From CAZUXY01 sp964624235 (GTDB taxonomy: Bacteria > Spirochaetota > UBA4802 > UBA5368): a DNA stretch of 64,000 nt. The notes beneath the pieces were generated by a model. It was not told where the DNA came from. It saw only the letters and a program-made list of their open reading frames with translations, and ran no database searches. The DNA is taken from the NCBI GenBank assembly GCA_964624235.1, contig CAZUXY010000020.1, forward strand, positions 1 through 64,000. Reading direction: 5' to 3'. The position numbers were made by a program, and so were the translations under genes. Each line of letters begins with the position of its first letter. Position 1 is the stretch's first letter. Below are positions 22,828 to 31,391 of this stretch, one piece after another.

Positions 22828-24921
22828 ATGACCTGCAGATTTATCATGTGTTTACACAATCATCAGCCGGTGGGAAATTTCGATCATGTTTTCGAATGGG
22901 GTTTCCGTGACTGCTACGGCAAGATACTCGATGTATTAAAGCATTATCCGGAATTCCGTTTTGCCGTTCATCACTCTGGCCCTTTGCTGGAATGGTTACA
23001 GACGCACGAGCCGAAGTACATGGAAACACTGAATGCCATGGTGCAGAGAAAACAGGTGGAAATCATAGGAGGGGGATTCTACGAACCCATTTTCTCGATT
23101 ATCAGCGAACCGGATATCAAAGGGCAGATTGCCATGATGCAGGACTATTGCAGGGAGAGGTTCGGCGTGGTACCGTCGGGATTCTGGACCGCTGAGCGTG
23201 TATGGGACCCTGAAATACCCCGGCTGGTTACCGGTTTCGGTCTTGAATACACCCTGCTAGACGACAATCATTTCAGGTATGCCGGAATCGAGGAAAGCGC
23301 ATTATACGGTTATTATATGACCGAGCGGTTACACTATCCGCTGAAGGTATTTCCCATCGACAAATTTTTGCGTTATTCAATCCCGTTTAAACTGCCCGAG
23401 GAAACCATAACTTATTTTCGCGTACAAATGGAAAAATCCGGGGACAGGGCTTTCATATACGGAGACGATGGAGAAAAGTTCGGCATGTGGCCGGGAACTC
23501 ATAAATGGGTATTCGAAGAGCACTGGCTGGTGAATTTTGTGGAAGCGGTATTGAAAGAAGGATGGATCAAGATGACCCTCCCGTCTGAATATATCCGCAT
23601 GCAACCCCCTGTAGGCAGGGTTTATCTGACTCAGGGAAGTTATTATGAGCTTTCGGAATGGGCTCTTCCTCCCCCCATGGCCAGACGCATTATAAGCATC
23701 CACAGGGAGATTAAAAACCAGGGCAGAGAAAATGACTTCTATCCTTTTTTAAAGGGCGGTGTCTGGAATAATTTCCTGAACAAGTATCCTGAATCAAACG
23801 CTATGAACAAACGGTCCCTGCTGCTGAGCAGGGAACTGGAAGAACTCCGGAGAAATACCGGCAGGGACCACACCGATATAGCGCGGGAAATCTATCGGGG
23901 TGAATGCAACTGCGCCTACTGGCACGGACTATTCGGCGGTATTTATCTTTCAAGTCTAAGGCACGCACTGCATGAACACCTGCTATGTGCCGAAGGCCGG
24001 TTAATGAAGGAGCAAAAGCTGAAAACCCCTGATCTGCGTGAGGAGGATTTCTGGAATGAAGGCGAAAAGCAGTATCTGATCAGAACAAAAAAAATGTCCG
24101 CTGTTGTGGTTCCTGCTCACGGTGGATGCCTGAGCGAATTGGGGATTTATGATGAGGGCTTCGACATCCTGAACGTCATGCCTCGTCGTTACGAAGCCTA
24201 CCATGACGATCTGCTTGCCTATAACGAGAATGAAGAAAACAACGGTGAGGTGAAATCAATTCATGATATGGTTACCGTGAAAGAAAAGGGACTTAAAAAT
24301 TATCTGGTGTACGACAAGTCCCGGAGATATTCCTTCAAAGAGCTTTTTTTCAACGCTCTTCCCGATGTAGAATCACTCATGTTCGGACGGGTGGAGTACG
24401 TCGATTGTGGAGGTATTAATTATAGCGGTGGTTGTGAATTGAGCAACAATGAAGTATCAATAAAACTTACTAGGGATGTGGATTATTCGGGTCAATCCAT
24501 CAGACTGATCAAGCGCCTGGTTATTGGCAACGATGAGACTGCGGTGGCGGCTTCATATTCGGTGAGTGGCGCGAAGGGACTGTTGATAGGGATTGAATTC
24601 AATATCAACCTGCTGGGAGGCCACGATGAAAATCGTTTTTATGATATTCCGGGATGCGAGGGCGATGGCAGATATCTGGACAGCCTTGGAGCGCATAAGG
24701 AACTGGTTTCCTGCTCACTGGTTGACCGGGTCAGCGGGATCACGATAATCCTCGCATTCTCAAAAAAGGTGGAACTGCTCCGCTATCCTGTTTTCACGGT
24801 CTCACAATCGGACAGGGGGTACGAAAAAAATTATCAGGGCAGCTGTGTGATTGCAGCTATATCACTTCCATCTGATAATGAAGAATTCTCAATCAGTATG
24901 ACGGTCTATCACGGCCGATAA
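22828..24921 (+). CDS. Glycoside hydrolase family 57 alpha-glucan enzyme (4-alpha-glucanotransferase/amylase type)
   Basis: The 697-residue protein has the GH57 motifs: HNHQPVG near the start (HxHQP), GGGFYEPI, the nucleophile region WTAERVWDPE, and the acid region YGDDGEKFGMWPGT. The C-terminal half (about residues 410-697, beta-rich) matches the DUF1925/1926-type domains of GH57 4-alpha-glucanotransferases such as the Thermococcus litoralis enzyme. It should rearrange or cut alpha-1,4-glucan in the cytoplasm; no signal peptide is visible. It lies 115 bases after glgC in the same direction, so the receiver, glgC and this gene form a glycogen cluster. Confidence 0.9.
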   Translation: MTCRFIMCLHNHQPVGNFDHVFEWGFRDCYGKILDVLKHYPEFRFAVHHSGPLLEWLQTHEPKYMETLNAMVQRKQVEIIGGGFYEPIFSIISEPDIKGQIAMMQDYCRERFGVVPSGFWTAERVWDPEIPRLVTGFGLEYTLLDDNHFRYAGIEESALYGYYMTERLHYPLKVFPIDKFLRYSIPFKLPEETITYFRVQMEKSGDRAFIYGDDGEKFGMWPGTHKWVFEEHWLVNFVEAVLKEGWIKMTLPSEYIRMQPPVGRVYLTQGSYYELSEWALPPPMARRIISIHREIKNQGRENDFYPFLKGGVWNNFLNKYPESNAMNKRSLLLSRELEELRRNTGRDHTDIAREIYRGECNCAYWHGLFGGIYLSSLRHALHEHLLCAEGRLMKEQKLKTPDLREEDFWNEGEKQYLIRTKKMSAVVVPAHGGCLSELGIYDEGFDILNVMPRRYEAYHDDLLAYNENEENNGEVKSIHDMVTVKEKGLKNYLVYDKSRRYSFKELFFNALPDVESLMFGRVEYVDCGGINYSGGCELSNNEVSIKLTRDVDYSGQSIRLIKRLVIGNDETAVAASYSVSGAKGLLIGIEFNINLLGGHDENRFYDIPGCEGDGRYLDSLGAHKELVSCSLVDRVSGITIILAFSKKVELLRYPVFTVSQSDRGYEKNYQGSCVIAAISLPSDNEEFSISMTVYHGR

Positions 24922-24936
24922 GCATTAACCCGACGC

Positions 24937-25293
24937 TTACTGCTTTTTTTCCGCCGAAAGGGATTTATACACGGATTTGTAATGCGAAGGGCAGTGGAAA
25001 ACCATTGCTCTGAAGGTGGTTTCATCTTTGTTTTTCATCAATATATTAACATGAGAAACCAGGTCGCGGAATTCAACTTCACTTCTCAGCAGTCCTCTTT
25101 TATTGTCAATAGCCACGATTTCCTGTACGAACTGGATGTAAGACTTGACAAATTCCGCCGCAAGTTCCTTTTCGCCGGTACCGGACTTATAGGTATTCAG
25201 CGTTTTAATAATATCTTTATCCGATAGGATCTCTACAACCTCATTTGTAACCTGTTCACGGTTTAACTCCTGGTTCCCTGTTCCCTGGCTCAT
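24937..25293 (-). CDS. Unknown small protein (118 residues)
   Basis: Not recognised. It is soluble, helical and charged, with EVVEILSDKDIIKTLNTYKS, AAEFVKSYIQFVQEIVAI and a late FRAMVFHCPSHYKSVYKSL that carries one Cys and two His. AAGGAA precedes the ATG. It is convergent with the GH57 gene (15 bases apart). Confidence 0.65.
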   Translation of the reverse strand: MSQGTGNQELNREQVTNEVVEILSDKDIIKTLNTYKSGTGEKELAAEFVKSYIQFVQEIVAIDNKRGLLRSEVEFRDLVSHVNILMKNKDETTFRAMVFHCPSHYKSVYKSLSAEKKQ

Positions 25294-25422
25294 TGTGCTT
25301 TTCCTTGGTATGGTTTATGTAGTTCAGGGTTTTTTGCAAGATTGACCGGTGACCAATATGCGCAACTTTCAGATCGGCTAAGAAAAATAATAGAGCAGAA
25401 AGATGATTTGTCAAATAAATAA

Positions 25423-25453
25423 AAAAGAGGATATTCAGTGAATATCCTCTTTT
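25423..25453. terminator. Bidirectional intrinsic terminator
   Basis: A perfect 14-bp stem AAAAGAGGATATTC / GAATATCCTCTTTT with a 3-base loop. On the minus strand it follows the Lys-rich lipoprotein gene and separates it from the 118-residue gene; the A/T flanks give a T-tract on both strands. Confidence 0.85.
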
Positions 25454-25520
25454 AAAGATGCTGAAGTTGAAAATCAGGTTAAGTTTGTAACTATACGTAC
25501 ATTCTTAACGGTTATGAATG

Positions 25521-25715
25521 CTATTTCTTCTTCGCGTCTTTCTTTTCGCCGGCTTTTTCGTCTTTCTTCTCAGCGGGTTTTGCAGCTTCGTCTTTCTTCT
25601 CTTCGGTCTTTACTTCAGGAGCCTTGGGGGCTTCTTTCTTGCAGCCGACCATGGTGAAGCTGAATGCGAAAGCGAGAACCATCGCGAAAAGGAGTACAAA
25701 AATATTTTTCTTCAT
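25521..25715 (-). CDS. Small Lys/Glu/Ala-rich lipoprotein
   Basis: A 64-residue protein: a signal peptide (MKKNIFVLLFAMVLAFAFSF) with the lipobox TMVGC, followed by a low-complexity tail of EKK, DEAAKPAEKK and GEKKDAKKK. After cleavage, only about 40 disordered charged residues remain on the lipid anchor. AGGGG precedes the ATG. Such tails may interact with the wall or with nucleic acids; no function is assigned. It is a monocistronic unit closed by a strong terminator, which suggests high expression. Confidence 0.75.
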   Translation of the reverse strand: MKKNIFVLLFAMVLAFAFSFTMVGCKKEAPKAPEVKTEEKKDEAAKPAEKKDEKAGEKKDAKKK

Positions 25716-25977
25716 GAGATATTAACCCCTCTGTTTAATTATAAGATTTTGAAAATGACTTAGAGTTTATTGTGGAAAAAATCAAGCAGAAATTTACAAA
25801 AAATAAAGAAATTATAAAGCTGATTCTATATTAAGGGGAAAATTGAAAAATAATGGTTTTCGCATGAATAATAAATCAAATGATAACTATTAATATTTGT
25901 TCATTATTGAATTACTGGAGTATGGTTCTTCTCCGTTGAGATTTACAGGTTCTTTACGTATGGGAGGTAAGAGTGAC

Positions 25978-26355
25978 TCATGATATGTAGGTACACCGTG
26001 AAGTCTCCGATTCCCAGACGGTGACCGAATGGACCGAAACCACAGAAATATCGCGTTCAGCCAGCAATCTGTCCACTTCCTTCGATATATAACATGCAAT
26101 ATTCTCTGAACTGGGATTTATTTCGCTGAAGGGGACGATATCATTGAGACTACGATGGTCTAGGACTCCTGTAACCTGTTTCAATATTTCTTTCAATATA
26201 TTAAAATCGACAAGCAGGCCTGTTTTATCAATTTTAACCCCTTTAACGGATAACACCACCTTCCAGTTATGACCGTGAATATTCTCACATTTTCCCCGGT
26301 ACCCTCTTAACTGGTGAGCTGAGGAAAAGGTGTCTTCAACTGTTAGTATATACAT
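25978..26355 (-). CDS. queD: 6-carboxytetrahydropterin synthase (QueD) / 6-pyruvoyl-tetrahydropterin synthase family
   Basis: At 125 residues it is of family length. FSSAHQL supplies the first zinc His and CENIHGHNW holds the catalytic Cys and the other two zinc His in the CxxxHGH spacing typical of QueD. LDHRSLND and the late Glu in TVWESETSRCTY complete the active site. QueD converts dihydroneopterin triphosphate to carboxytetrahydropterin for queuosine and other deazapurines. It lies downstream of the DegT-like gene on the same strand, with about 80 bases between. No other que gene is in the window. Confidence 0.88.
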   Translation of the reverse strand: MYILTVEDTFSSAHQLRGYRGKCENIHGHNWKVVLSVKGVKIDKTGLLVDFNILKEILKQVTGVLDHRSLNDIVPFSEINPSSENIACYISKEVDRLLAERDISVVSVHSVTVWESETSRCTYIS

Positions 26356-26433
26356 GCAGTTGCTCTCGCAATAATAGTAAGAATCAGCAGGTTTCAGAAT
26401 AGCTATAAAACCTGTGTGATAACTTGGTGATTA

Positions 26434-27474
26434 TTACACAAACCTTCCCAGGGCCGCTACAATTTTTTCAATTTCCCGCTTGGTAAGTGTAGGATACAGC
26501 GGGAGAGTGTAAAGTTTTTTTGACATCCGGTCGCTCTGAGGGTAATCCATAGGCCTGAGTTGCAACAGTTTATGCAATGGTTCAACAACCGGTCTGCACA
26601 ATTCAATACCGCATTTTTTCCAGTACCGCTCGATCTTTTCCTGGGGAGCATCAAAGATGACGGGGAATGTCTGGTATGCGAAAGATTCGTTGAAACCACA
26701 CAGTGTTTTATGGGGAGTGGCCTGTAGTGTCTGCTGATAAGTACGCGCAATCCCCCTGCGGCGGTTCAGAAAGTCCTGGATTCTGGAAACCTGGGAGTTG
26801 CCCATTGCTCCCTGAAAATCGGTCATTCCATATTCATAATTGAGCATGCCCTTGCCATGACCGTTGCCGCGCAGATCCCGCATTCTTGAAAAATGACGGG
26901 AGTTTCCGGTAGCGACCATCCCTCCGTTCCCGGTGGTTATAATCATCGATGATGCAAATGAAGCGACCGAAATGATACCCGTATTGCCGACGGGCTTGTC
27001 ATCCAATTCAGTTCCGATGGCATGGGATATGTCTTCTATCAAAGGATGTCCGATTGACAGATAATCGTTTACCGGCGCGTGAAAACCGAATGCATGTCCC
27101 AAGACTATTGCTTTTGTGCGCTCATTGGATTTTTGCCGCACCTGTTCCATGCTGGGGGCCAGGGAATTTTCTTCTAAATCTACCAGTACTGGGGTCCCCC
27201 CGGTCAAATGCAGTGCGCTCAGAGGTGATGTGTCGAAGAAAGACGGGATAATCACCTCATCGCCGTCTTTAACGTCCAGCGCCATAAACGCCAGATGGTA
27301 TGCGGCGGTAAGGGAGGTTGTGGCAAGAGTGTATTTAATCGAAGTAAGCTCAGAAAGCCTGGCTTCAAAATTTTTTACCGTTTCTCCCGCTTCAAGGCGA
27401 TCGTTAATAAGGCAATCCAGGACACCCTCGAGTTCTTTCCTGGTAATAGTGGGTTTATTGTTGACAATGTTCAT
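26434..27474 (-). CDS. DegT/DnrJ/EryC1/StrS-family protein lacking the PLP lysine
   Basis: The 346-residue protein follows the sugar aminotransferase fold: ATTSLTAAYHLAFMAL, GDEVIIPSFFDTSPL, the PLP-ring Asp in LIEDISHAIG, and the C-terminal LPLYPTLTKREIEKI. The catalytic block that normally reads SFHxxKxxTTGEGG reads SFASSMIITTGNGG, so the Schiff-base Lys is Met177 and the next Glu is Asn. The codon is clearly ATG on the coding strand. It may bind a nucleotide sugar or PMP without transamination, or catalyse a different reaction as ColD (His instead of Lys) does. No clear ribosome site is seen; a set of overlapping palindromes lies just before the start. Confidence 0.85.
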   Translation of the reverse strand: MNIVNNKPTITRKELEGVLDCLINDRLEAGETVKNFEARLSELTSIKYTLATTSLTAAYHLAFMALDVKDGDEVIIPSFFDTSPLSALHLTGGTPVLVDLEENSLAPSMEQVRQKSNERTKAIVLGHAFGFHAPVNDYLSIGHPLIEDISHAIGTELDDKPVGNTGIISVASFASSMIITTGNGGMVATGNSRHFSRMRDLRGNGHGKGMLNYEYGMTDFQGAMGNSQVSRIQDFLNRRRGIARTYQQTLQATPHKTLCGFNESFAYQTFPVIFDAPQEKIERYWKKCGIELCRPVVEPLHKLLQLRPMDYPQSDRMSKKLYTLPLYPTLTKREIEKIVAALGRFV

Positions 27475-27485
27475 TTTTCAGATCT

Positions 27486-27504
27486 ACAGGGTCCCTGTGA
27501 CAGG
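27486..27504 (-). promoter_or_regulatory. Overlapping palindromes before the DegT-like gene
   Basis: ACAGGG-T-CCCTGT (27486-27498) and CCTGT-G-ACAGG (27494-27504) share a half-site, giving three alternating ACAGG/CCTGT half-sites 12-30 bases upstream of the ATG. This could be a DNA operator or a translation-blocking RNA hairpin. Confidence 0.45.
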
Positions 27505-27715
27505 ATTCAGCACTCTGTCCAGGGAAGTATACAAACAAATAGTATTTTATTGTTTATGGTCAAGCAGGTTTTTTACATAAAGCATTTTAAAGGTCCTTTA
27601 TCCCATTACGTTAAAGTACTGTTACTGCCCGGTATGTCTATGGTAAATTCTGTTTCAGGTGTTCAGTATAGGGGCCGATAATCCAAATAGAACAGTAGTC
27701 TGGAGGTTCCCTACA

Positions 27716-28663
27716 ATGAAAAAATCATTATCCGGGGTATTATTATCAGTTCTTTCTATTTTAATTTCCGGCATTTTAACTTCATGCGCCCCTAATCACG
27801 CACTCACCAGGGATCAGATGATGGGTAATAAAAAGCAGGTAAATTCCGTGAATGAAAAGGAATATATATATACCTATGATGACCGGGACAAACGGGGTGA
27901 CCTCTACAGTGATACTGTTGAGAAACCCGCTCGAAATCAGCAGAAAGAACGGGATAACAAGAAAAGCGAAGAGATTTATTCATATGACGACAGCAAAGAA
28001 ATGCCGTCGAAAAAACAGTATTTTCAAACAGGCATGGCTTCATGGTATGGAAGGGAATTCCATGGTAAAATGACGGCTTCGGGTGAACGCTTTAATATGA
28101 ATGAACTCACGGCAGCGCACCGGACTCTCCCTTTCGGAACAGTGGTGGAAATAAAAAACCTTGATAACGGGAAAACCGTCAGAGTGAAGGTAAATGACCG
28201 TGGTCCCTATAAGAAAAACCGCATCATCGACCTATCCCATGCAGCCGCACGCCATCTCGACATTCTGGCCGATGGAGAGGCAATGGTGGGAATCGCCATT
28301 CTCGGGAAAGAACGCGGCGCCGAGGGAGGGAGGAAGGTACGAAGCGACAAGGTGGAACCGGTCTCCGGATTCAAGATAAACGAGAATGAGGATGAAACAC
28401 TCCGTGACAGTGATAGAATTTCTGAATCACATTCCAGGGGAAATTATACACTACAGGCTGGAGCTTTTTATTCAAAAAGGAAAGCTGAAAACCTCGGGAA
28501 GCGTATTGAAGAAATAGCGGGAAAGCCTGTAGTAATAATCAGGGAAGAACTGATGTATAAGCTGAGGGTAGAAGGTATAGGATCAAAATCTGAAGCTTCC
28601 CGATTAAAAAATGCGCTTAAAAAGGAAAACATCAATTCATTCATACGGGATTCAAAGGAATAA
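27716..28663 (+). CDS. rlpA: RlpA-family lytic transglycosylase/septal lipoprotein with SPOR domain
   Basis: The 315-residue protein begins with a lipoprotein signal (lipobox ILTSC). After a polar linker comes the RlpA double-psi beta-barrel (GMASWYGREFHGKMTASGER, TAAHRTLPFGT, VNDRGPYKKNRIIDLSHAAA), which in Pseudomonas cleaves glycan strands lacking stem peptides. The end is a SPOR domain (YTLQAGAFYSKRKAENLGKR, YKLRVEGIGSKSEASRLK), which binds the same denuded glycan. ATG 27716 follows GGAGG by nine bases. It is a single-gene unit with its own terminator, divergent from the DegT-like gene. Confidence 0.93.
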   Translation: MKKSLSGVLLSVLSILISGILTSCAPNHALTRDQMMGNKKQVNSVNEKEYIYTYDDRDKRGDLYSDTVEKPARNQQKERDNKKSEEIYSYDDSKEMPSKKQYFQTGMASWYGREFHGKMTASGERFNMNELTAAHRTLPFGTVVEIKNLDNGKTVRVKVNDRGPYKKNRIIDLSHAAARHLDILADGEAMVGIAILGKERGAEGGRKVRSDKVEPVSGFKINENEDETLRDSDRISESHSRGNYTLQAGAFYSKRKAENLGKRIEEIAGKPVVIIREELMYKLRVEGIGSKSEASRLKNALKKENINSFIRDSKE

Positions 28664-28721
28664 AAGGTCTAATAATACCTCGCTTCCTGGTTGAGTCAAT
28701 AATTACCTGTTATATGCTATT

Positions 28722-28760
28722 CCCCGTGCATTATGGAAAACCATGGTACGGGGATTTGTT
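28722..28760 (+). terminator. Probable terminator of rlpA
   Basis: CCCCGT (28722-28727) pairs with ACGGGG (28748-28753), with an inner ATGG-AAAA-CCAT stem, followed by ATTTGTTTG. The rest of 28664-28979 contains only the tRNA promoter. Confidence 0.6.
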
Positions 28761-28940
28761 TGCATAAAAAGTCCTGCCCTGGGTGAAAAAGTATATTTTT
28801 ATTTGAAAACAGTTTTAAAAACTTCTATAATTAATAGGTTTAGACTGGTTTAATCTGACCCAATTCACGGTTTTCTGTGTTATAAACGAGGAGAAGATTC
28901 TGGTATCCCACAACTGGAAATGGATGCATGTAATTTTTTA

Positions 28941-28969
28941 TTGACAAATAACACCCAGGTTTGGATACT
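28941..28969 (+). promoter_or_regulatory. Promoter of tRNA-Thr
   Basis: TTGACA (28941-28946), 17-base spacer, GATACT (28964-28969), ending 10 bases before the tRNA. Consensus -35 and ideal spacing fit a strong stable-RNA promoter. Confidence 0.8.
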
Positions 28970-28979
28970 AGGCTGCTGT

Positions 28980-29052
28980 GCCCACGTAGCTCAGTCGGTA
29001 GAGCATTTGCATGGTAAGCAAAAGGTCACCAGTTCGATTCTGGTCGTGGGCT
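28980..29052 (+). tRNA. tRNA-Thr (anticodon GGT)
   Basis: A 73-nt cloverleaf: acceptor GCCCACG / CGTGGGC with discriminator T29052, D-arm TAGCTCAGTCGGTAGAGC, anticodon stem TTTGC/GCAAA around ATGGTAA (anticodon GGT), and T-arm CCAGTTCGATTCTGG. It precedes rpmG-secE-nusG, a frequent bacterial arrangement. Confidence 0.95.
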
Positions 29053-29139
29053 TATGGGTTTGCCTGATTTCGTTGAAAACAGCATACCAGTCCTCTGGCT
29101 TCACTCTCGATCATTGGAGCGCATTTTTTAAATAATTAC

Positions 29140-29167
29140 TTGACGTAAAAAAGGCAAATTATATTTT
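29140..29167 (+). promoter_or_regulatory. Candidate promoter of rpmG-secE-nusG
   Basis: TTGACG (29140-29145), 16-base spacer, TATTTT (29162-29167), about 33 bases before rpmG. Confidence 0.45.
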
Positions 29168-29200
29168 GCTCATACTCTATTTTCCCACAGGGATCTAATT

Positions 29201-29353
29201 ATGCGAGATATTATACTGCTTTCATGCAAGGAATGCAAAAATCGTAATTACGCGATAACAAAGAATAAAAAGACCCAGACCAGCAAGCTTGAAATAAAGA
29301 AATATTGCAAGTTTTGTAACAGGCATACCCTGCATCGGGAAACCAAGGCGTAA
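29201..29353 (+). CDS. rpmG: Large ribosomal subunit protein bL33 (zinc form)
   Basis: A 50-residue protein: MRDIILLSCKECKNRNYAIT, then TKNKKT, and KYCKFCNRHTLHRETKA. The two CxxC pairs identify the zinc-binding C+ form of L33. It is too short to be called by length alone, but composition, motifs and position before secE-nusG make the call secure. Confidence 0.95.
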   Translation: MRDIILLSCKECKNRNYAITKNKKTQTSKLEIKKYCKFCNRHTLHRETKA

Positions 29354-29411
29354 ATCTTTCCTTTTACTATACTATTTTTCGTGGGTTTATTTGCCCAAAA
29401 ACAGGTAAAAA

Positions 29412-29597
29412 GTGTTTAAGAAAATTGGTACATTTATCAAGGAAGCACGTGAGGAATTAAAGAAGGTAACCTGGCCCGACAGGGACGAGGTAACCAGCTT
29501 TACTGTCGTGGTTATTATTGCGGTAATAGTGATTTCACTATTCCTGTGGATGGTTGATTCAGCCTTGATGTCACTGGTTAAAAAGGTAATAAGTTGA
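29412..29597 (+). CDS. secE: Protein translocase subunit SecE
   Basis: A minimal 61-residue SecE starting at GTG: an amphipathic N-terminal helix (FKKIGTFIKEAREELKKVTW) with the conserved KKVTWPDRDEV hinge, and one transmembrane helix (TVVVIIAVIVISLFLWMVDS). It clamps SecY in the inner membrane. The start is GTG with a weak AGG site. nusG begins two bases after its stop. Confidence 0.93.
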   Translation: MFKKIGTFIKEAREELKKVTWPDRDEVTSFTVVVIIAVIVISLFLWMVDSALMSLVKKVIS

Positions 29598-29599
29598 TC

Positions 29600-30142
29600 A
29601 TGGCTAAGGAGTGGTATGTAATTCATACGTATTCCGGGCATGAAAACAAAGTGAAGCTTGCACTGGAAAAGAAAGTTCAGAATCTTGCGCTTCAGGATAA
29701 GATTTTTCAGGTAAAGGTTCCAACCGTTGAAGTACCGGAAATTAAAGACGGAAAAAAAAGGGTTAAATCAAAAAAGTTTTTCCCTGGCTATGTTCTTGTG
29801 GAAATGGAATTGAATGATGACACCTGGGTGGTGGTTAAAAACACTCCCGGCGTCACCAATTTTGTCGGCGCTTATGGAACCAATAAGCCCCGGCCTCTTT
29901 CCAAAAACGAAGTAAACGCCCTATTCGATCAGATGGGTGAACAGAAGGCCAAGGAAAAGGTTTCGGCCGTTATGGATTTTTCCGTCGGCGAGCATATCAA
30001 GGTCATTGACGGTCCCTTTAACAACTTCAGCGGTGTTATTGAGGAAGTATATCCCGACAAGGGACGGCTGAGAGTTAAAGTCGAGATATTCGGGCGTGGT
30101 ACCCCGGTGGAGTTGGACTTTTTACAGGTAGGAAAGATTTGA
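29600..30142 (+). CDS. nusG: Transcription termination/antitermination factor NusG
   Basis: The NGN domain is seen in EWYVIHTYSGHENKVKLALE, the KVPTVEVPEI and FFPGYVLVEMELND blocks and TPGVTNFVG. The C-terminal KOW domain is seen in FSVGEHIKVIDGPFNNFSGV with VYPDKGRLRVKVEIFGRGTP. NusG couples RNA polymerase to ribosomes and Rho. ATG 29600 gives 180 residues, the normal size. It sits in the standard secE-nusG-rplK order. Confidence 0.97.
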   Translation: MAKEWYVIHTYSGHENKVKLALEKKVQNLALQDKIFQVKVPTVEVPEIKDGKKRVKSKKFFPGYVLVEMELNDDTWVVVKNTPGVTNFVGAYGTNKPRPLSKNEVNALFDQMGEQKAKEKVSAVMDFSVGEHIKVIDGPFNNFSGVIEEVYPDKGRLRVKVEIFGRGTPVELDFLQVGKI

Positions 30143-30194
30143 TGCAGTGAACTCAGTATCTGGGCATTTATTATCGGATAAAAGGTAAACAAAC

Positions 30195-30629
30195 ATGGCA
30201 CCGAAAAAAAAGAAAATCGCAACTCAGATAAAGTTGCAGATTCCGGGAGGGAAAGCCAATCCTGCTCCCCCGGTCGGTCCTGCCCTGGGGCAGCATGGAC
30301 TTAACATAATGGAGTTCTGCAAGGCGTTTAATGAGAAAACCAAAGATCAGGATGGAACAATACTTCCCGTGGTAATCACGGTCTATGAGGATAGGACCTA
30401 TACGTTCATTATAAAGACCCCTCCGGCCTCGGTCCTGATTCGAAAAGCCCTTAACCTTGAAAAAGGATCAAGCGAGCCGAATAAGATTAAAGTCAGTAAA
30501 ATAACTAAAAAGCAGCTTGAGGAAATCGCCCAGATCAAGATGTCAGATCTTAACGCACACACCATTGACGCTGCTGCCAGAATTATTGCCGGAACCGCCC
30601 GCTCAATGGGCGTCGAGATAGTTGATTGA
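30195..30629 (+). CDS. rplK: Large ribosomal subunit protein uL11
   Basis: At 144 residues it is of normal length. KLQIPGGKANPAPPVGPALG and QHGLNIMEFCKAFNEKT are the N-terminal signature; FIIKTPPASVLIRKAL and GTARSMGVEIVD mark the RNA-binding C-terminal domain. It forms the GTPase centre stalk base with L10 and L12. Confidence 0.98.
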   Translation: MAPKKKKIATQIKLQIPGGKANPAPPVGPALGQHGLNIMEFCKAFNEKTKDQDGTILPVVITVYEDRTYTFIIKTPPASVLIRKALNLEKGSSEPNKIKVSKITKKQLEEIAQIKMSDLNAHTIDAAARIIAGTARSMGVEIVD

Positions 30630-30707
30630 TGGCGGCGTTACTATACTGATTCTGATGCTACTGCCGGCCGTTAAACGGTATAAGGATTGTGATGAGAGGA
30701 ATTATCG

Positions 30708-31391
30708 ATGAAGCGTGGTAAAAAAATCACTGATGCGAGAAAAAAGATAAACAAGGAACAGCTTTATAACCTTGACGAGGCAATTAAGCTGATTAAGGAA
30801 TTGCCGGCCTCAAAGTTCGATGAGACTATTGAAGCAACGGTAAAGCTGGTGCACAAAAGCTACCAGAATATTCGCGGTTCGGTGACCCTCCCCCACGGGA
30901 CCGGGAAGGATGTTACCGTACTGGTGATCTGCAAGGGCGACAAGCAGAAGGAAGCAAAGGATGCAGGCGCCGATTTTATCGGGGCCGAGGATATTATCGA
31001 GAAAATAAAAGGGGGCTGGACTGATTTCCAGGCGGTTGTGGCGACACCCGATATGATGAAAGAAGTGGGTAAACTGGGGCCGGTACTGGGGAAAAAAGGG
31101 CTGATGCCCAAGCCGAAGGCCGGGACAGTTACCGAAGACATAAAGGGCATAGTAAAAGAGCTCAAAGGTGGAAGAATCGAATACAAGGCTGACAAAACAG
31201 GCGTTGTGCACCTGGGTGTGGGTAAACTGTCGTTTGCTGCCGATGCGCTGGTTGAGAACGTTAAATCCTTTTTCAACCAGATAGTAAAAGACAAACCTTC
31301 AGAAGCCAAGGGGAACTATATTAAATCGCTGCATGTATGTTCCACGATGGGTCCGGGAGTTAAAATCAACCATAAGGGGATCGAAAGGTAA
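30708..31391 (+). CDS. rplA: Large ribosomal subunit protein uL1
   Basis: A 227-residue L1 with KFDETIEATVKL, LPHGTGKDVTVLVI, GPVLGKKGLMPKPKAGTVT and the RNA-contact end SLHVCSTMGPGVKIN. It forms the mobile stalk near the E site and represses its own operon in many bacteria by binding the leader. The rplJ start overlaps its stop by one base (TAATG). Confidence 0.98.
   Translation: MKRGKKITDARKKINKEQLYNLDEAIKLIKELPASKFDETIEATVKLVHKSYQNIRGSVTLPHGTGKDVTVLVICKGDKQKEAKDAGADFIGAEDIIEKIKGGWTDFQAVVATPDMMKEVGKLGPVLGKKGLMPKPKAGTVTEDIKGIVKELKGGRIEYKADKTGVVHLGVGKLSFAADALVENVKSFFNQIVKDKPSEAKGNYIKSLHVCSTMGPGVKINHKGIER

Noticed and set aside
28680..29160. Possible second tRNA beside tRNA-Thr
   Set aside because: No second T-arm GTTCRANNC with matching acceptor stems was found in the flanks.
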